Shown one piece after another: positions 16,217 to 24,703 of a stretch of 64,000 bases of DNA. Under the pieces are notes generated by a model. The model saw only the letters and a program-made list of their open reading frames with translations. It was not told the DNA's origin and made no database searches. Within the stretch, counting starts at the first letter, position 1. Each line of letters begins with the position of its first letter. The DNA lies in NCBI GenBank assembly GCA_035653595.1, contig DASRBO010000107.1:1-64000 (forward strand). Reading direction: 5' to 3'. The translations under genes and the position numbers were made by a program. Origin of the DNA: DASRBO01 sp035653595. GTDB lineage: Bacteria; Actinomycetota; Acidimicrobiia; Acidimicrobiales; JAJPHE01.

Positions 16217-17000
16217 CGTGCTGGAAGTCGGCGAAGGCGAGCTCGTCGACCGGGCGGGGAGGGGCGAGCAGGTAGCCCTGGGCGGCGTCGACGCCCAGGC
16301 TGTGGACCAGCTCGAGGTCGGGGGCCAGCTCGACCCCCTCGGCCACCGCCCGGATGCCCAGCGTGCGGGCCAGGTCGACGCTGAAGCGGACGATGGCCCG
16401 GCTTTCGGGGCTGTCGGCGGCGTCGGCCACGAAGGTGCGGTCGATCTTGATCTCGTCGAAGCGCAGCCGGGCCAGTCGGGCCAGGCTGGAGTCGCCCATG
16501 CCGAAGTCGTCGAGGCTGGTGCAGACCCCCAGCTCGGCCAGCGCCTGCATGGTCTGTTGGACATGGGTCAGCTCCACCGGCCAGCGCCGCTCGGTTATCT
16601 CCACCATGAGCACGTGGCCGGGCAGGTCGTAGCGGCGCAGCAGCATCGCCGTGTGGGCCACGATCCAGTCCGGGCTCATCACCTCGGGCAACACGTTGAC
16701 CGACACCCCGGCCTTGACCCCCTCGTCCCGCCAGGCGGCGCAGTCGCGCAGGGCCCGGTCCAGCACCCAGCCGGTCAGGATCCGGCCCAGAGCGGAGTTC
16801 TCCGCCATGTACAGGAACCGATCCGGCCCCATCAGGCCCTGGACGGGGTGGTCCCAGCGGACCAGGGCCTCGAGGCTCATGGTCCGGCGGGAGTCGAGGT
16901 CGATGATCGGCTGGTAGTGGAGGACCAGCTCGTCGGCTTCGATGGCGTGAAGCAGGTCAAACGAGGAGGTCAACGGCGTCTTGTCGGCCGTAGGGACCAC
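16212..17000 (-). CDS. EAL-domain cyclic-di-GMP phosphodiesterase
   Basis: A 262-residue stand-alone EAL domain. Catalytic and metal-binding motifs are present: SLEALVRW (Glu44), VSVNVLPE, MVEITE, SLDDFGMGDSSLARLARL, DEIKIDRTFV and AVAEGVELAPDL. It should therefore hydrolyse cyclic di-GMP to pGpG. There are no sensory, membrane or GGDEF domains. GTG 17000 has AGGAGG at a spacing of 6. It is a candidate switch between attached and motile states, perhaps affecting the pilus and polysaccharide genes farther along the window (inference). The stop codon lies within a terminator stem. Confidence 0.88.
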   Translation of the reverse strand: MVPTADKTPLTSSFDLLHAIEADELVLHYQPIIDLDSRRTMSLEALVRWDHPVQGLMGPDRFLYMAENSALGRILTGWVLDRALRDCAAWRDEGVKAGVSVNVLPEVMSPDWIVAHTAMLLRRYDLPGHVLMVEITERRWPVELTHVQQTMQALAELGVCTSLDDFGMGDSSLARLARLRFDEIKIDRTFVADAADSPESRAIVRFSVDLARTLGIRAVAEGVELAPDLELVHSLGVDAAQGYLLAPPRPVDELAFADFQHE

Positions 17001-17092
17001 CCCTTCCCTCCTGCGGGCGACCCGCCGGCCGACCGGCTGGAGATTTACCCCAGCCAGGTAAAAGTAACTGAAATCGACTCCTTTAGGAAGAA

Positions 17093-18319
17093 CTATTGCG
17101 AAAAAGAAACGGTGCGTAGCCACATAGCCACGCACAGCAGGAAGGAACCGGCAGCCAGGGCGGCGCCCACCAGGCACACCCCGCCCCAGCCCAGGCGGTC
17201 GTAGACCAGGGCCGAGGTGACCGAGCCGACCGCCCCGCCCACGAAGTACACGAACATGTAGGCCGCCGTCAGCCGGCTCCGGGCCTCCGGCCGCAGGCGG
17301 TAGATCTCACCCTGGTTGGTGATGTGGACGCCCTGGGCGCCGATGTCGAGGACCACGATCCCGACCACCATGGCGACGAGGTGGGTGCCGCCCACCCACA
17401 GCGCCGCCCACGAGGCCACCAGCAGGAAGGTGGCCACCGCCGTGCTGCGACGGCCGTGGCCCTTGTCGGATAGCCGCCCGGCCACCGTGGCGGTCACCGC
17501 CCCGGCCGCCCCGGCCAGGCCGAACAGGCCGATCACCGCCGGTGAGTAGTGGTACCGGCGGGCCAGCTGGAACGCCATCGAGGTCCACAGCACGCTGAAG
17601 GTCCCGAAGGAGAAGAGGCCATAGGCCGAGCGCAGGCGCAGGACCGGCTCGTCCCTCAGCAGCTCGGCCACCGACCAGATCAGCCGGGGATACGACAGCC
17701 GGTTGGCCTCCCGCCACCGGGGCAGCCGCCAGCCCAGGACGCCGCCCTGCACGACCATGGCCGCCCCGGCCACGAAGTAGACCGATCGCCAGGTGCCTGC
17801 GGCTGCCAGCAGGCCGGCCACGGTGCGGGCCAGCAGGATGCCGATGAGCAGGCCGCTCATCACCATCCCCACCACCCGGCCCCGCTCGGCCTCCGGGGCC
17901 AGGCTGGCCGAGAAGGGCACCAGGATCTGGGCCAGGACCGACAGCGCCCCGACGGTCAGGGAGGCGGGCAGGAGCCACGCCGCCGACGGCGACGCTCCCA
18001 GCCAGAACAGGGCGAGCCCGGTGCCCACCGACAGGACCGCCACCAGCCGGCGCCGCTCGAGGAGGTCGCCCAGCGGCAGCAGGAGGACCAGGCCCAGGGC
18101 GTAGCCGACCTGGGCCACCGTGACGATCAGTCCGGCCACCCCCGGCCGGAGGTGGAGGTCCCGCCCCATGACCGGCAGGAGAGGCTGGGCGTAGTAGTTG
18201 TTGGCCACCGCCAGGCCGGTGGCGACGGCCATCACCGTCACCAGGCTGCGGTCCAGACGACCACTGTGGGGGGCCTCCGACTCCGCCCGGCCTGTCCCGT
18301 CCTGGCCGACACTGGTCAA
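17093..18319 (-). CDS. MFS transporter, 12-TM
   Basis: A 408-residue polytopic protein with about 12 hydrophobic segments. The N-terminal ANNYYAQPLLPVMGRDLHL and the LLLPLGDLLERRRLV motif A (around 80-95) are typical of the YgaY/YnfM-like MFS branch. Further motifs are a second-half SDKGHGRRS loop and GQGVHITNQ-like helices. The start is TTG 18319; an internal ATG is less likely because it would cut into the first helix. The direction and substrate of transport are unknown. Divergent from the site-2 protease gene across 111 bases. Confidence 0.85.
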   Translation of the reverse strand: MTSVGQDGTGRAESEAPHSGRLDRSLVTVMAVATGLAVANNYYAQPLLPVMGRDLHLRPGVAGLIVTVAQVGYALGLVLLLPLGDLLERRRLVAVLSVGTGLALFWLGASPSAAWLLPASLTVGALSVLAQILVPFSASLAPEAERGRVVGMVMSGLLIGILLARTVAGLLAAAGTWRSVYFVAGAAMVVQGGVLGWRLPRWREANRLSYPRLIWSVAELLRDEPVLRLRSAYGLFSFGTFSVLWTSMAFQLARRYHYSPAVIGLFGLAGAAGAVTATVAGRLSDKGHGRRSTAVATFLLVASWAALWVGGTHLVAMVVGIVVLDIGAQGVHITNQGEIYRLRPEARSRLTAAYMFVYFVGGAVGSVTSALVYDRLGWGGVCLVGAALAAGSFLLCVAMWLRTVSFSQ

Positions 18320-18430
18320 GGCCGGTCCACACCGGCCTCACAGGGACAGCGGAGCAGGCTCCCAGTGAACCTGGGCACATTAGGAACGTTGGAGGCGGCC
18401 CTAGCGTTGTAGATGGCGAAGGAGAGGGTC

Positions 18431-19600
18431 ATGAGAGAGAGCATCTCCCTGGGACGCATCGGCGGGACCAGGGTCGGGATCAACTGGAGCCTCCTGCCCA
18501 TCTTCGCCCTGATCGCCTGGGGCCTGGCCTCCAGCCAGCTTCCGGGCGAGGTGTCGGGCTACTCCACCACGGCCTACTGGGTGGCGGGGGTGATCACCGC
18601 CGTGGCGTTCTTCGCCAGCCTGCTGGCCCACGAGCTGTCCCACGCCGCCCTGGCCCGCCGGCACGGCATCAAGGTCCAGGGCATCGTGCTGTGGCTCTTC
18701 GGCGGGGTGGCCCAGATGGAGGGCGACATGCCTGACGCCCGCACCGAGCTGCAGGTCGCCTTCGTCGGACCGGCCACCAGCCTGGCCATCGCCGGCGCTG
18801 GCGGGGTGGTCGCCTTCGCCCTCGACCACTTGGGCGCCCCTCTCATCGTGGTGGCCTCCGTGGCCTGGCTGGCCGCCATCAACGCCATGCTGGGGTTGTT
18901 CAACCTCTTGCCGGCCTTCCCCCTCGACGGCGGTCGCGTCCTGCGGGCCCTGCTCTGGCGTCACTGGGGCGACCGGGTGCGGGCCACCAACGCCGCCGCC
19001 ACGGCCGGGCGGGCCATCGGCTTCGCCCTCATCGGGGTGGGGGCGGTCGAGTTCTTCGCCGCCGGCGGGATCGGCGGGGTGTGGCTGGCCATGATCGGCT
19101 GGTTCGTCGTCACCGCCGCCGTCCAGCAGCGGCAGCGCACCCTGGTGGAGGACCGCCTGGGCGACCTGCGGGTGGCCGACGCCATGTCGGCGTCCGTGGT
19201 GGTGGTGCCGGCGGGAGCCACCCTCAACGAGGTGGTGGACACCTACGTGCGCCCCACCCACCTGTCGGTCTTCCCGGTCGGCGACACCACCGGGCGGATC
19301 GTGGGCATGACCACGGTGGAGCGCATGCACGCCGTCCCCGGCGAGCGCTGGTGGCTCACCCCCATCACCGCGGCGGCCGCCAGCCCGGCGGAGATGGTCA
19401 CGGTCAGCTCGGGCGACCGCCTGGCCGAGGTCGCCGACCGGATCGAGGACAGCCCCGACCGGGCCGCCGTGGTCATCGACCAGGGCCGGCTGGTCGGGGT
19501 CATCACCGGCTCCGACGTGGCCAGGGCCATCTCGAGGGCCGCCCTCCTGCGCCAGGCGATGCTTGGGTCCCAGCAGCCGGCCGCTCCCACCAGGGCCTGA
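18431..19600 (+). CDS. Site-2 protease (M50) with two CBS domains
   Basis: A 389-residue intramembrane metalloprotease of the SpoIVFB-like group. The zinc motif HELSH is at residues 67-71, and the second ligand segment NLLPAFPLDGGRVLRA places Asp166. About six membrane segments fill residues 1-245. The C-terminal ~140 residues hold a CBS pair (VADAMSASVVVVPAGATLNEVVD and MVTVSSGDRLAEVADRI). CBS pairs usually bind adenosyl ligands and gate the protease. ATG 18431 is chosen over ATG 18413 because AAGGAG sits 6 bases before it. Substrates are probably membrane-bound anti-sigma factors or signal peptides (family knowledge). Confidence 0.88.
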   Translation: MRESISLGRIGGTRVGINWSLLPIFALIAWGLASSQLPGEVSGYSTTAYWVAGVITAVAFFASLLAHELSHAALARRHGIKVQGIVLWLFGGVAQMEGDMPDARTELQVAFVGPATSLAIAGAGGVVAFALDHLGAPLIVVASVAWLAAINAMLGLFNLLPAFPLDGGRVLRALLWRHWGDRVRATNAAATAGRAIGFALIGVGAVEFFAAGGIGGVWLAMIGWFVVTAAVQQRQRTLVEDRLGDLRVADAMSASVVVVPAGATLNEVVDTYVRPTHLSVFPVGDTTGRIVGMTTVERMHAVPGERWWLTPITAAAASPAEMVTVSSGDRLAEVADRIEDSPDRAAVVIDQGRLVGVITGSDVARAISRAALLRQAMLGSQQPAAPTRA

Positions 19601-19683
19601 CCAACCGCGCCGCTCGGCCAGCGGCTGGGCGCAGGTCCGGGCCCATCCGCTCGGCTGACAGCGGCCCAGGGGAGACTCCCCCG

Positions 19684-21708
19684 ATGGCGGTGCCTGCGGC
19701 GGGTCGGGGCACCCGGATGCCGCCGGCCTCCGGGGTGCGGAGAGCGTGGTGGACGACGCCGTTCGTCGCCCAGTTCGGCGTGCTGGTCGCCTTCAGCGTC
19801 TACCAGTACCGGCGGTACTCGCTGACCCTGGACTTCTCCATCTTCGAGCAGGCCCGCCACCTGATCGGGACGGGTCAGCTCGACCCGTACGACTCCGTCA
19901 ACGGCATCCCCTACCTGCACAGCCATGCCGAGCTGATCATGTGGCCCCTGGCTTGGGTCAGCGCCCCACTGCGGTCCGGCCTGGTTCTGCTGGTCGCCCA
20001 GGATGCCGGCCTGGTCCTCGCCGGTTGGATGGCCCTGATGTTCGCCGGCGAGGTCCTCTGGAGGGCGGGGTTGTCGGTCCGCGCCGCTGGCGGGTTGTTC
20101 GGCCTCGCCCTGATCCTGCTGATCGCCGATCCCTGGGTGTACTGGGCGGCGGCCTTCGACTTCCACTTCCAGGCCGCGGCCGCCGTCTTCCTGGTCGGGA
20201 CCGCCCGTGGTATGTGGCGGGGCCGGCCCAAGCAGGCGGCGGCATGGGCCGCGCCGCTGCTCGTCACCGGGGACGTCGCCGGGGCCTACCTGCTCGGGCT
20301 GGGCCTGGGGGGCCTGGCCCTACCGGGGCGCCGACGGCTGGGCGGGGGGTTGGCCCTGGTCGGCCTCCTGTGGGCGGTCTCCCTGTCGGCCCTGCACCTC
20401 AACGCCGGCTCCCATCTCTCGACCGGGTACTCCTACCTGGCCGGCGGTGCCGGCGGCCTTGGCGCCATCGCGGTGGGGACCGTCGGACACCCCAGTCGGC
20501 TGCTGAGGGTCCTGTGGGCCAGGCGACTGGATCTGTGGGCCAACGCCTCGGCCGGCGGGATCGCCGGCCTGTTGTGGCCCGTCTCGCTGATGCCGGCCGC
20601 AGTGGTGCTGGTGTCCAGCACGGCCCAGCAGTACGCCGGATTCGCCCTGCCCGGCTTCCAGTCCCTGCCCGTCTACCCGCTCATGACCGTCGGCACCGTG
20701 TCCGTCCTGGCGGCCCTGGTCGGACCGGGAGGCCGTCGGTCAGGAGTACCGGACCGGATGGCGCCTGGCCCCCGACGTCGGGGCCTGCTGGCGGGGACAG
20801 CGGCCGCCGGTGTCAGCGTGGCCCTCGCAGTCGGCTGGGCGGTCACCTGGCTGCCCCGCTGGGGCACCACCTGGGTCCGTGTCTCACCGGCACAGGCGGC
20901 CGCCATCGATCGGATGAGACGCCTGATACCCGGCACCGACGAGCTGGTGGTCTCCCAGGGGATCGCCGGCCGCTTCGCCGACCGCCGTTGGCTGTTCGAC
21001 TACGGCGGCGGCGGACGGGTGCCGATCCGGGCGCCGACGGTGTCGTTCCTGCTCACCGCCTCGGCCGGCATCGAGACGGCGTCGGTCGACCAGACCCTTT
21101 ACGCAGTGGCCGCGGTGGCCCGCCTACCGGGGGCCCGGCTCCGCGCCGAAGGGGCAGGGGTGTGGCTGTTCAGCTGGCACCCACCGCCGGGCACCATCAG
21201 CCTCCGCCTCCCCGGCGGCGTCCACAAGGATCCACTGCCGGCATGGACCCTCGCCGATGCCGTGCCTGGCGTCTCCGGCCAGGCCGAGCTGGACGGCCCT
21301 GAATCGAGCTGGTACCTGCGCGCCCGTCGGTCGACCGGCTACCTGGTCGCAGGCGACTACTGGCCCCGGATGGCCGGGCACATCACCGCCAGCGTGGATC
21401 TGGCCAGCGCCGGGCCGGCTCGTCTGGAACTGTGGGACGCCACCAGCGGCCGGCGACTCGGCGCGGTGACGCTGGTAGGTGGGCCGAGGTCGCTCCAGAC
21501 CGTGTCGGGCGACCAGCCCGCCGCCGGATCAGGGACCCGGCCCTACCCCGGCCGGGGACCGTTCACCATCCTCCCGCTGCCGCCACCCTGCCCGAGCGAC
21601 GTCGTCGAGGTCCGGGTGATCGCGCCCTCCTCCAGTGCCGTGGAGGTCTATTCGGTGCTGGTGCAGTCGTCGTCCGAGGCGGTCGGGCGCGCTTACGCCG
21701 CCTGCTGA
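19684..21708 (+). CDS. DUF2079 polytopic membrane protein, long form
   Basis: A 674-residue membrane protein. Residues about 25-415 contain roughly ten hydrophobic helices with DUF2079 landmarks: FSIFEQARHLIGTGQ in the first external loop, ELIMWPLAWVS, the DFHFQA segment and TAQQYAGFALPGFQ. A soluble extracytoplasmic region follows (about 420-670) and includes ELVVSQGIAGRFADRRWLFDY. The C-terminal ~150 residues are beta-rich (ITASVDLASAGPARLELWD) and absent from the two shorter paralogues at 35.8-38.9 kb. DUF2079 resembles GT-C glycosyltransferases, so transfer of a polyprenyl-linked sugar is possible but unproven. GGGGAGA lies just before ATG 19684. Confidence 0.8.
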   Translation: MAVPAAGRGTRMPPASGVRRAWWTTPFVAQFGVLVAFSVYQYRRYSLTLDFSIFEQARHLIGTGQLDPYDSVNGIPYLHSHAELIMWPLAWVSAPLRSGLVLLVAQDAGLVLAGWMALMFAGEVLWRAGLSVRAAGGLFGLALILLIADPWVYWAAAFDFHFQAAAAVFLVGTARGMWRGRPKQAAAWAAPLLVTGDVAGAYLLGLGLGGLALPGRRRLGGGLALVGLLWAVSLSALHLNAGSHLSTGYSYLAGGAGGLGAIAVGTVGHPSRLLRVLWARRLDLWANASAGGIAGLLWPVSLMPAAVVLVSSTAQQYAGFALPGFQSLPVYPLMTVGTVSVLAALVGPGGRRSGVPDRMAPGPRRRGLLAGTAAAGVSVALAVGWAVTWLPRWGTTWVRVSPAQAAAIDRMRRLIPGTDELVVSQGIAGRFADRRWLFDYGGGGRVPIRAPTVSFLLTASAGIETASVDQTLYAVAAVARLPGARLRAEGAGVWLFSWHPPPGTISLRLPGGVHKDPLPAWTLADAVPGVSGQAELDGPESSWYLRARRSTGYLVAGDYWPRMAGHITASVDLASAGPARLELWDATSGRRLGAVTLVGGPRSLQTVSGDQPAAGSGTRPYPGRGPFTILPLPPPCPSDVVEVRVIAPSSSAVEVYSVLVQSSSEAVGRAYAAC

Positions 21709-21749
21709 TCCGCCCTCGCTGCCATGGGGGTCGGCATTGTCAAGGGGTC

Positions 21750-23069
21750 TCAGATCCTCCAGCCGTCAAGCAGATCGGAGCTCCGCAGCGCCTGCCAGGT
21801 TCCCTCGCTCTCCACCGGGCTGGGGTTGGCCGCTCCGCAGGGCACGACCACGGGCGGGGGGAGAAGTGTCGGGATGGATGACGGCACGGCGGTGTCTCCG
21901 CCGCCCCGGCGTAGGACAGTGCCCAGATCGCCCGGATCCGACGGGGAGCGGGAGGCGTCGCGGGCCGTCAGGGGGCGGAGGCGGAAGTTCGACTCGATGA
22001 ACTTGAGGATCGAGGTGTGGTCGTAGAGGGAGTGGACCACCCGGGGGTGGCGGGGATCACCCCTGCTGAATGGGGAGGCCACGATGCAGGGGACCCGGTA
22101 ACCGAGCAGGGCCTTGCCCCCAACCAGGTCCTTGTCGACCGCGCTGGTGGCCGTCACGCGGGGAGGCGCGACATGGTCGTAGAAGCCGCCCCACTCGTCG
22201 TAGGTGACGATGAACACCGTACGGTCCCATGCCGGCCCGCTGGCCACGGCGTGGAAGGCCTCGGCCAGGAAGCTGTCCCCGGCCCGGATGTCGGCGTGGG
22301 GATGGTCGTCGCCCGAACTGCCCGAGCCCTCATCCTCGAAGCGGGGGTCGACATAGGAGACGTTGGGAAGGTTGCCGGCGGAGGCGTCGGCTAGGAACTG
22401 GCCGTAGTGCTCGGAGATGGGGACGTACTTGGTGCCCCACAGGGCGAGGAAGGGCAGATCGGAGAAGTAGTAGCGCCCGGTCGGGCCACCCGGCTTGTTC
22501 AGCTGGTCCCAGATCGTTGGCATGGTCGAGGTCGTGGTGCTGTTGTGGAGGCGGTCGGTCATAGCGGAATGGGTATAGAAGCGGTTGGGATAGGTCTCGG
22601 CCATGATTCCGCAGAAGTACCGGTCGCAGGTGGTGTAGTTGAGCGCCAGCTGGCTCATGAACGGTCGGTCTTCAGCCAGGTAATAGCCAACGGCGAAGGC
22701 GTCGTTCTTGCCGCGGGCGAAGTTGTCGAGGTGCCCGCCGTTGAACTGGTAGCGGCCCCCCTCGTAGGAGTGGTCCGGATCCGGATGACCGCAGCCCATC
22801 GTCTCGTGCAGGTGGTAGTTGCCGATGAGCTTGCCTGACGAGGTCGGGAAGCGGGGTTTGCTGCTCTGGAGCCCGTCGGCGTTGGGCAACCACCCCAGGA
22901 AGTGGTCGAAGCTGCGGTTCTCCATGGTCACCACCACGATGTGGTCCACACCCGAGGCCGACGGCACGGCCGCCCGCGCTGGCCGGCTGAGCCGGGAGCC
23001 GAGCACCCCCACCGCCGCCGCGGCGGCGCCGCCCTTCAGGAAGCGTCGACGGCTGAGGGGGGCGGTCAC
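21750..23069 (-). CDS. Tat-exported phospholipase C/phosphoesterase family protein
   Basis: A 439-residue protein of the bacterial phospholipase C/acid phosphatase family (alkaline-phosphatase superfamily). The N terminus has a Tat signal (SRRRFLKGGAAAAA). Family motifs follow: VVTMENRSFDHFLGWLP with the metal-binding Glu-Asn, a PNRFYTHSAM segment, DEWGGFYDHVAPPR, YRVPCIVASPFSRG and HSLYDHTSILKFIE. It likely hydrolyses phospholipids or other phosphate esters at the cell surface. ATG 23069 overlaps the upstream phosphoesterase stop by 4 bases, so the two are co-translated. Confidence 0.87.
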   Translation of the reverse strand: MTAPLSRRRFLKGGAAAAAVGVLGSRLSRPARAAVPSASGVDHIVVVTMENRSFDHFLGWLPNADGLQSSKPRFPTSSGKLIGNYHLHETMGCGHPDPDHSYEGGRYQFNGGHLDNFARGKNDAFAVGYYLAEDRPFMSQLALNYTTCDRYFCGIMAETYPNRFYTHSAMTDRLHNSTTTSTMPTIWDQLNKPGGPTGRYYFSDLPFLALWGTKYVPISEHYGQFLADASAGNLPNVSYVDPRFEDEGSGSSGDDHPHADIRAGDSFLAEAFHAVASGPAWDRTVFIVTYDEWGGFYDHVAPPRVTATSAVDKDLVGGKALLGYRVPCIVASPFSRGDPRHPRVVHSLYDHTSILKFIESNFRLRPLTARDASRSPSDPGDLGTVLRRGGGDTAVPSSIPTLLPPPVVVPCGAANPSPVESEGTWQALRSSDLLDGWRI

Positions 23070-24145
23070 CGGGCCCCTCCGGCGAACACGGCGCTCATCG
23101 CCTGGGCCTGGCCGGCCAGGTTCAGGTGCTCGGCTATGCCGAAGGAGTCCTCCAAAGTTCGCAGCAGGCTCATGTGGTCGTACTCAGCCGTCACCACCGA
23201 CCCGGCCTTGAGGCGAGGCGAGAGGAAGATTGCCCCCGTTCGCCCGCCCAGGCCGCCAGAGGCGCAGGACGGGCAGACGTCGTTCAGGTCGACGGCGCCT
23301 TCGTCGAAGTTCACGATGAGCAGCCCGTTGTGGTGCCACAGGTAGTCCAGCAGGGGCGGGATGTTGGCCTTCGCCCACGCGTCCAGGCTGACCAGCCCGC
23401 CGGGCTGCCCGCTGGAGCAGGGGTCGTCGTGGCCGTCGTGGCAGGTGTCCGGGGTGATGAACGCGAACTGGGGGAGGGCGTTGTGGCGCAGGTCGCCCGC
23501 CAGCTCCGTGTAGGGGCGCTGGTGGACGGCGCACCGACTCTGGTTGCCCACGAAGTCGGGGAACCACACGAACGGGTTGTGACGATCGGCGTAGTCCCGG
23601 GCCGGCGGCTTCTGGGAGTCGCCCTGGTAGGGGTCTGGAGCCGGGCTGGCGGCGCTGTAGGGGGCGTGGAAGCAGGGGGTGGGGGTGGAGTCCATGTACG
23701 ACTTCCACGACACCCCGGCGCTGTCGAGCTGGTCGCCCAGGTTGCGGCCGTTGTCGTAGCCGGCCTGGATCTGGGTGCAGTTGTAGAGGCTGAGTTCCTC
23801 GCAGTCGCCGGCCGTTGCCGGGTTGTCGGGCTGCCCGGACACCATGGCGATGTAGTTGTCGAGGCTGGCGTGGCCTGTCCCGTAGTAATTGGGCAGGAAC
23901 ACGCCCTTGGAGCGCAGGCTGTTGAGGTAGTGGGCCGGGGACGTGGTCCCGAAGGTCGTCGACTCGGCCTCGTTTTCCTCCACCAGGACGACGACGTGGT
24001 CGAAGCGGGGGATCTTCTCGAGGCCGGCAGCGGGCTGGGCTGCCCGGGCGGGCAGCCCGGCCAACCCGGCAAGAAGGCAGGTGATGGCTCCCGCCAGGGC
24101 CAGCGGGGCGCGCTTCAACAGGCGTACTGGGCGTTCGGGTCGCAT
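23066..24145 (-). CDS. Secreted phosphoesterase (acid-phosphatase-like)
   Basis: A 359-residue exported protein of the same phosphoesterase family (PF04185 type). A Sec-type signal peptide (basic start, LALAGAITCLLAGLAGLPARA) precedes FDHVVVLVEENEAESTTFG. The NYYGTGHASLDNYIAMVSGQ, FITPDTCHDGH, LIVNFDEGAVD and YDHMSLLRTLEDSFG segments are typical of the acid-phosphatase subgroup. Many cysteines suggest disulfides. ATG 24145 was chosen because it directly precedes the signal peptide; TTG 24190 is a weaker option. It is the first gene of a two-gene operon with the Tat phospholipase-like gene. Confidence 0.85.
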   Translation of the reverse strand: MRPERPVRLLKRAPLALAGAITCLLAGLAGLPARAAQPAAGLEKIPRFDHVVVLVEENEAESTTFGTTSPAHYLNSLRSKGVFLPNYYGTGHASLDNYIAMVSGQPDNPATAGDCEELSLYNCTQIQAGYDNGRNLGDQLDSAGVSWKSYMDSTPTPCFHAPYSAASPAPDPYQGDSQKPPARDYADRHNPFVWFPDFVGNQSRCAVHQRPYTELAGDLRHNALPQFAFITPDTCHDGHDDPCSSGQPGGLVSLDAWAKANIPPLLDYLWHHNGLLIVNFDEGAVDLNDVCPSCASGGLGGRTGAIFLSPRLKAGSVVTAEYDHMSLLRTLEDSFGIAEHLNLAGQAQAMSAVFAGGAR

Positions 24146-24382
24146 GTGGTTTTGGTTCTGAGGCGGTGCCGCCGTTCCTGCCGTCGCCAAGGTGAATTGG
24201 CGGGAGGGGTTGTCACCCAGGTGAACTTCTGGCGAAAACTGGTTGAACAGCGGGCGACGTTGCCGATGCAGTCGCAGATCGCGGCCCCGGCGCGGGCGGA
24301 TTTAACCGTGCCGAAGCATTGGCGATCTCCTTTCGCAATATGGGGTCTCTACCTTTGCGATAGGCCCCACAGGACGGTGAGG

Positions 24383-24604
24383 ATGATCGAAGACGGCTTC
24401 GAGGTCGGCCAGGTGGTCGAGGTGCAGACCCGATTCGACGGGCGGTGGGTGCGCGGCTACATGATCAACGCCGTCGACCAGGCCGGCTATTGGCTGGAGC
24501 GGGTGGCTGACCGGTCGGTGCTGCCCGCCATCTTCGGGCCCTATGAGCTCCGTGCCGCCGGTGTCGGGACGCCTCTGGTCGGCCTGACCAGCCGCATCGG
24601 CTGA
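24383..24604 (+). CDS. Small conserved-looking protein (73 aa), SH3-like candidate
   Basis: ATG 24383 opens 73 codons. The product has a strand-rich layout (FEVGQVVEVQTRFDGRWVRG, then YWLERVADRSVLPAIFGPYEL) like small SH3/Tudor-type folds found in actinobacterial hypothetical proteins. No catalytic motif, signal or membrane segment. GGTGAGG immediately precedes the start. The 237 bases upstream, back to the divergent phosphoesterase, hold no gene. Function unknown. Confidence 0.6.
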   Translation: MIEDGFEVGQVVEVQTRFDGRWVRGYMINAVDQAGYWLERVADRSVLPAIFGPYELRAAGVGTPLVGLTSRIG

Positions 24605-24703
24605 GCGCAGTCCTCCTCACGGGGTGTCGAACCCCGAGCGCGAGGGAGCCCCCGCACCGGGCTGAAGGCTCAGGCCGGCCTGCCGCTGTCCGATAACGGC
24701 CAG

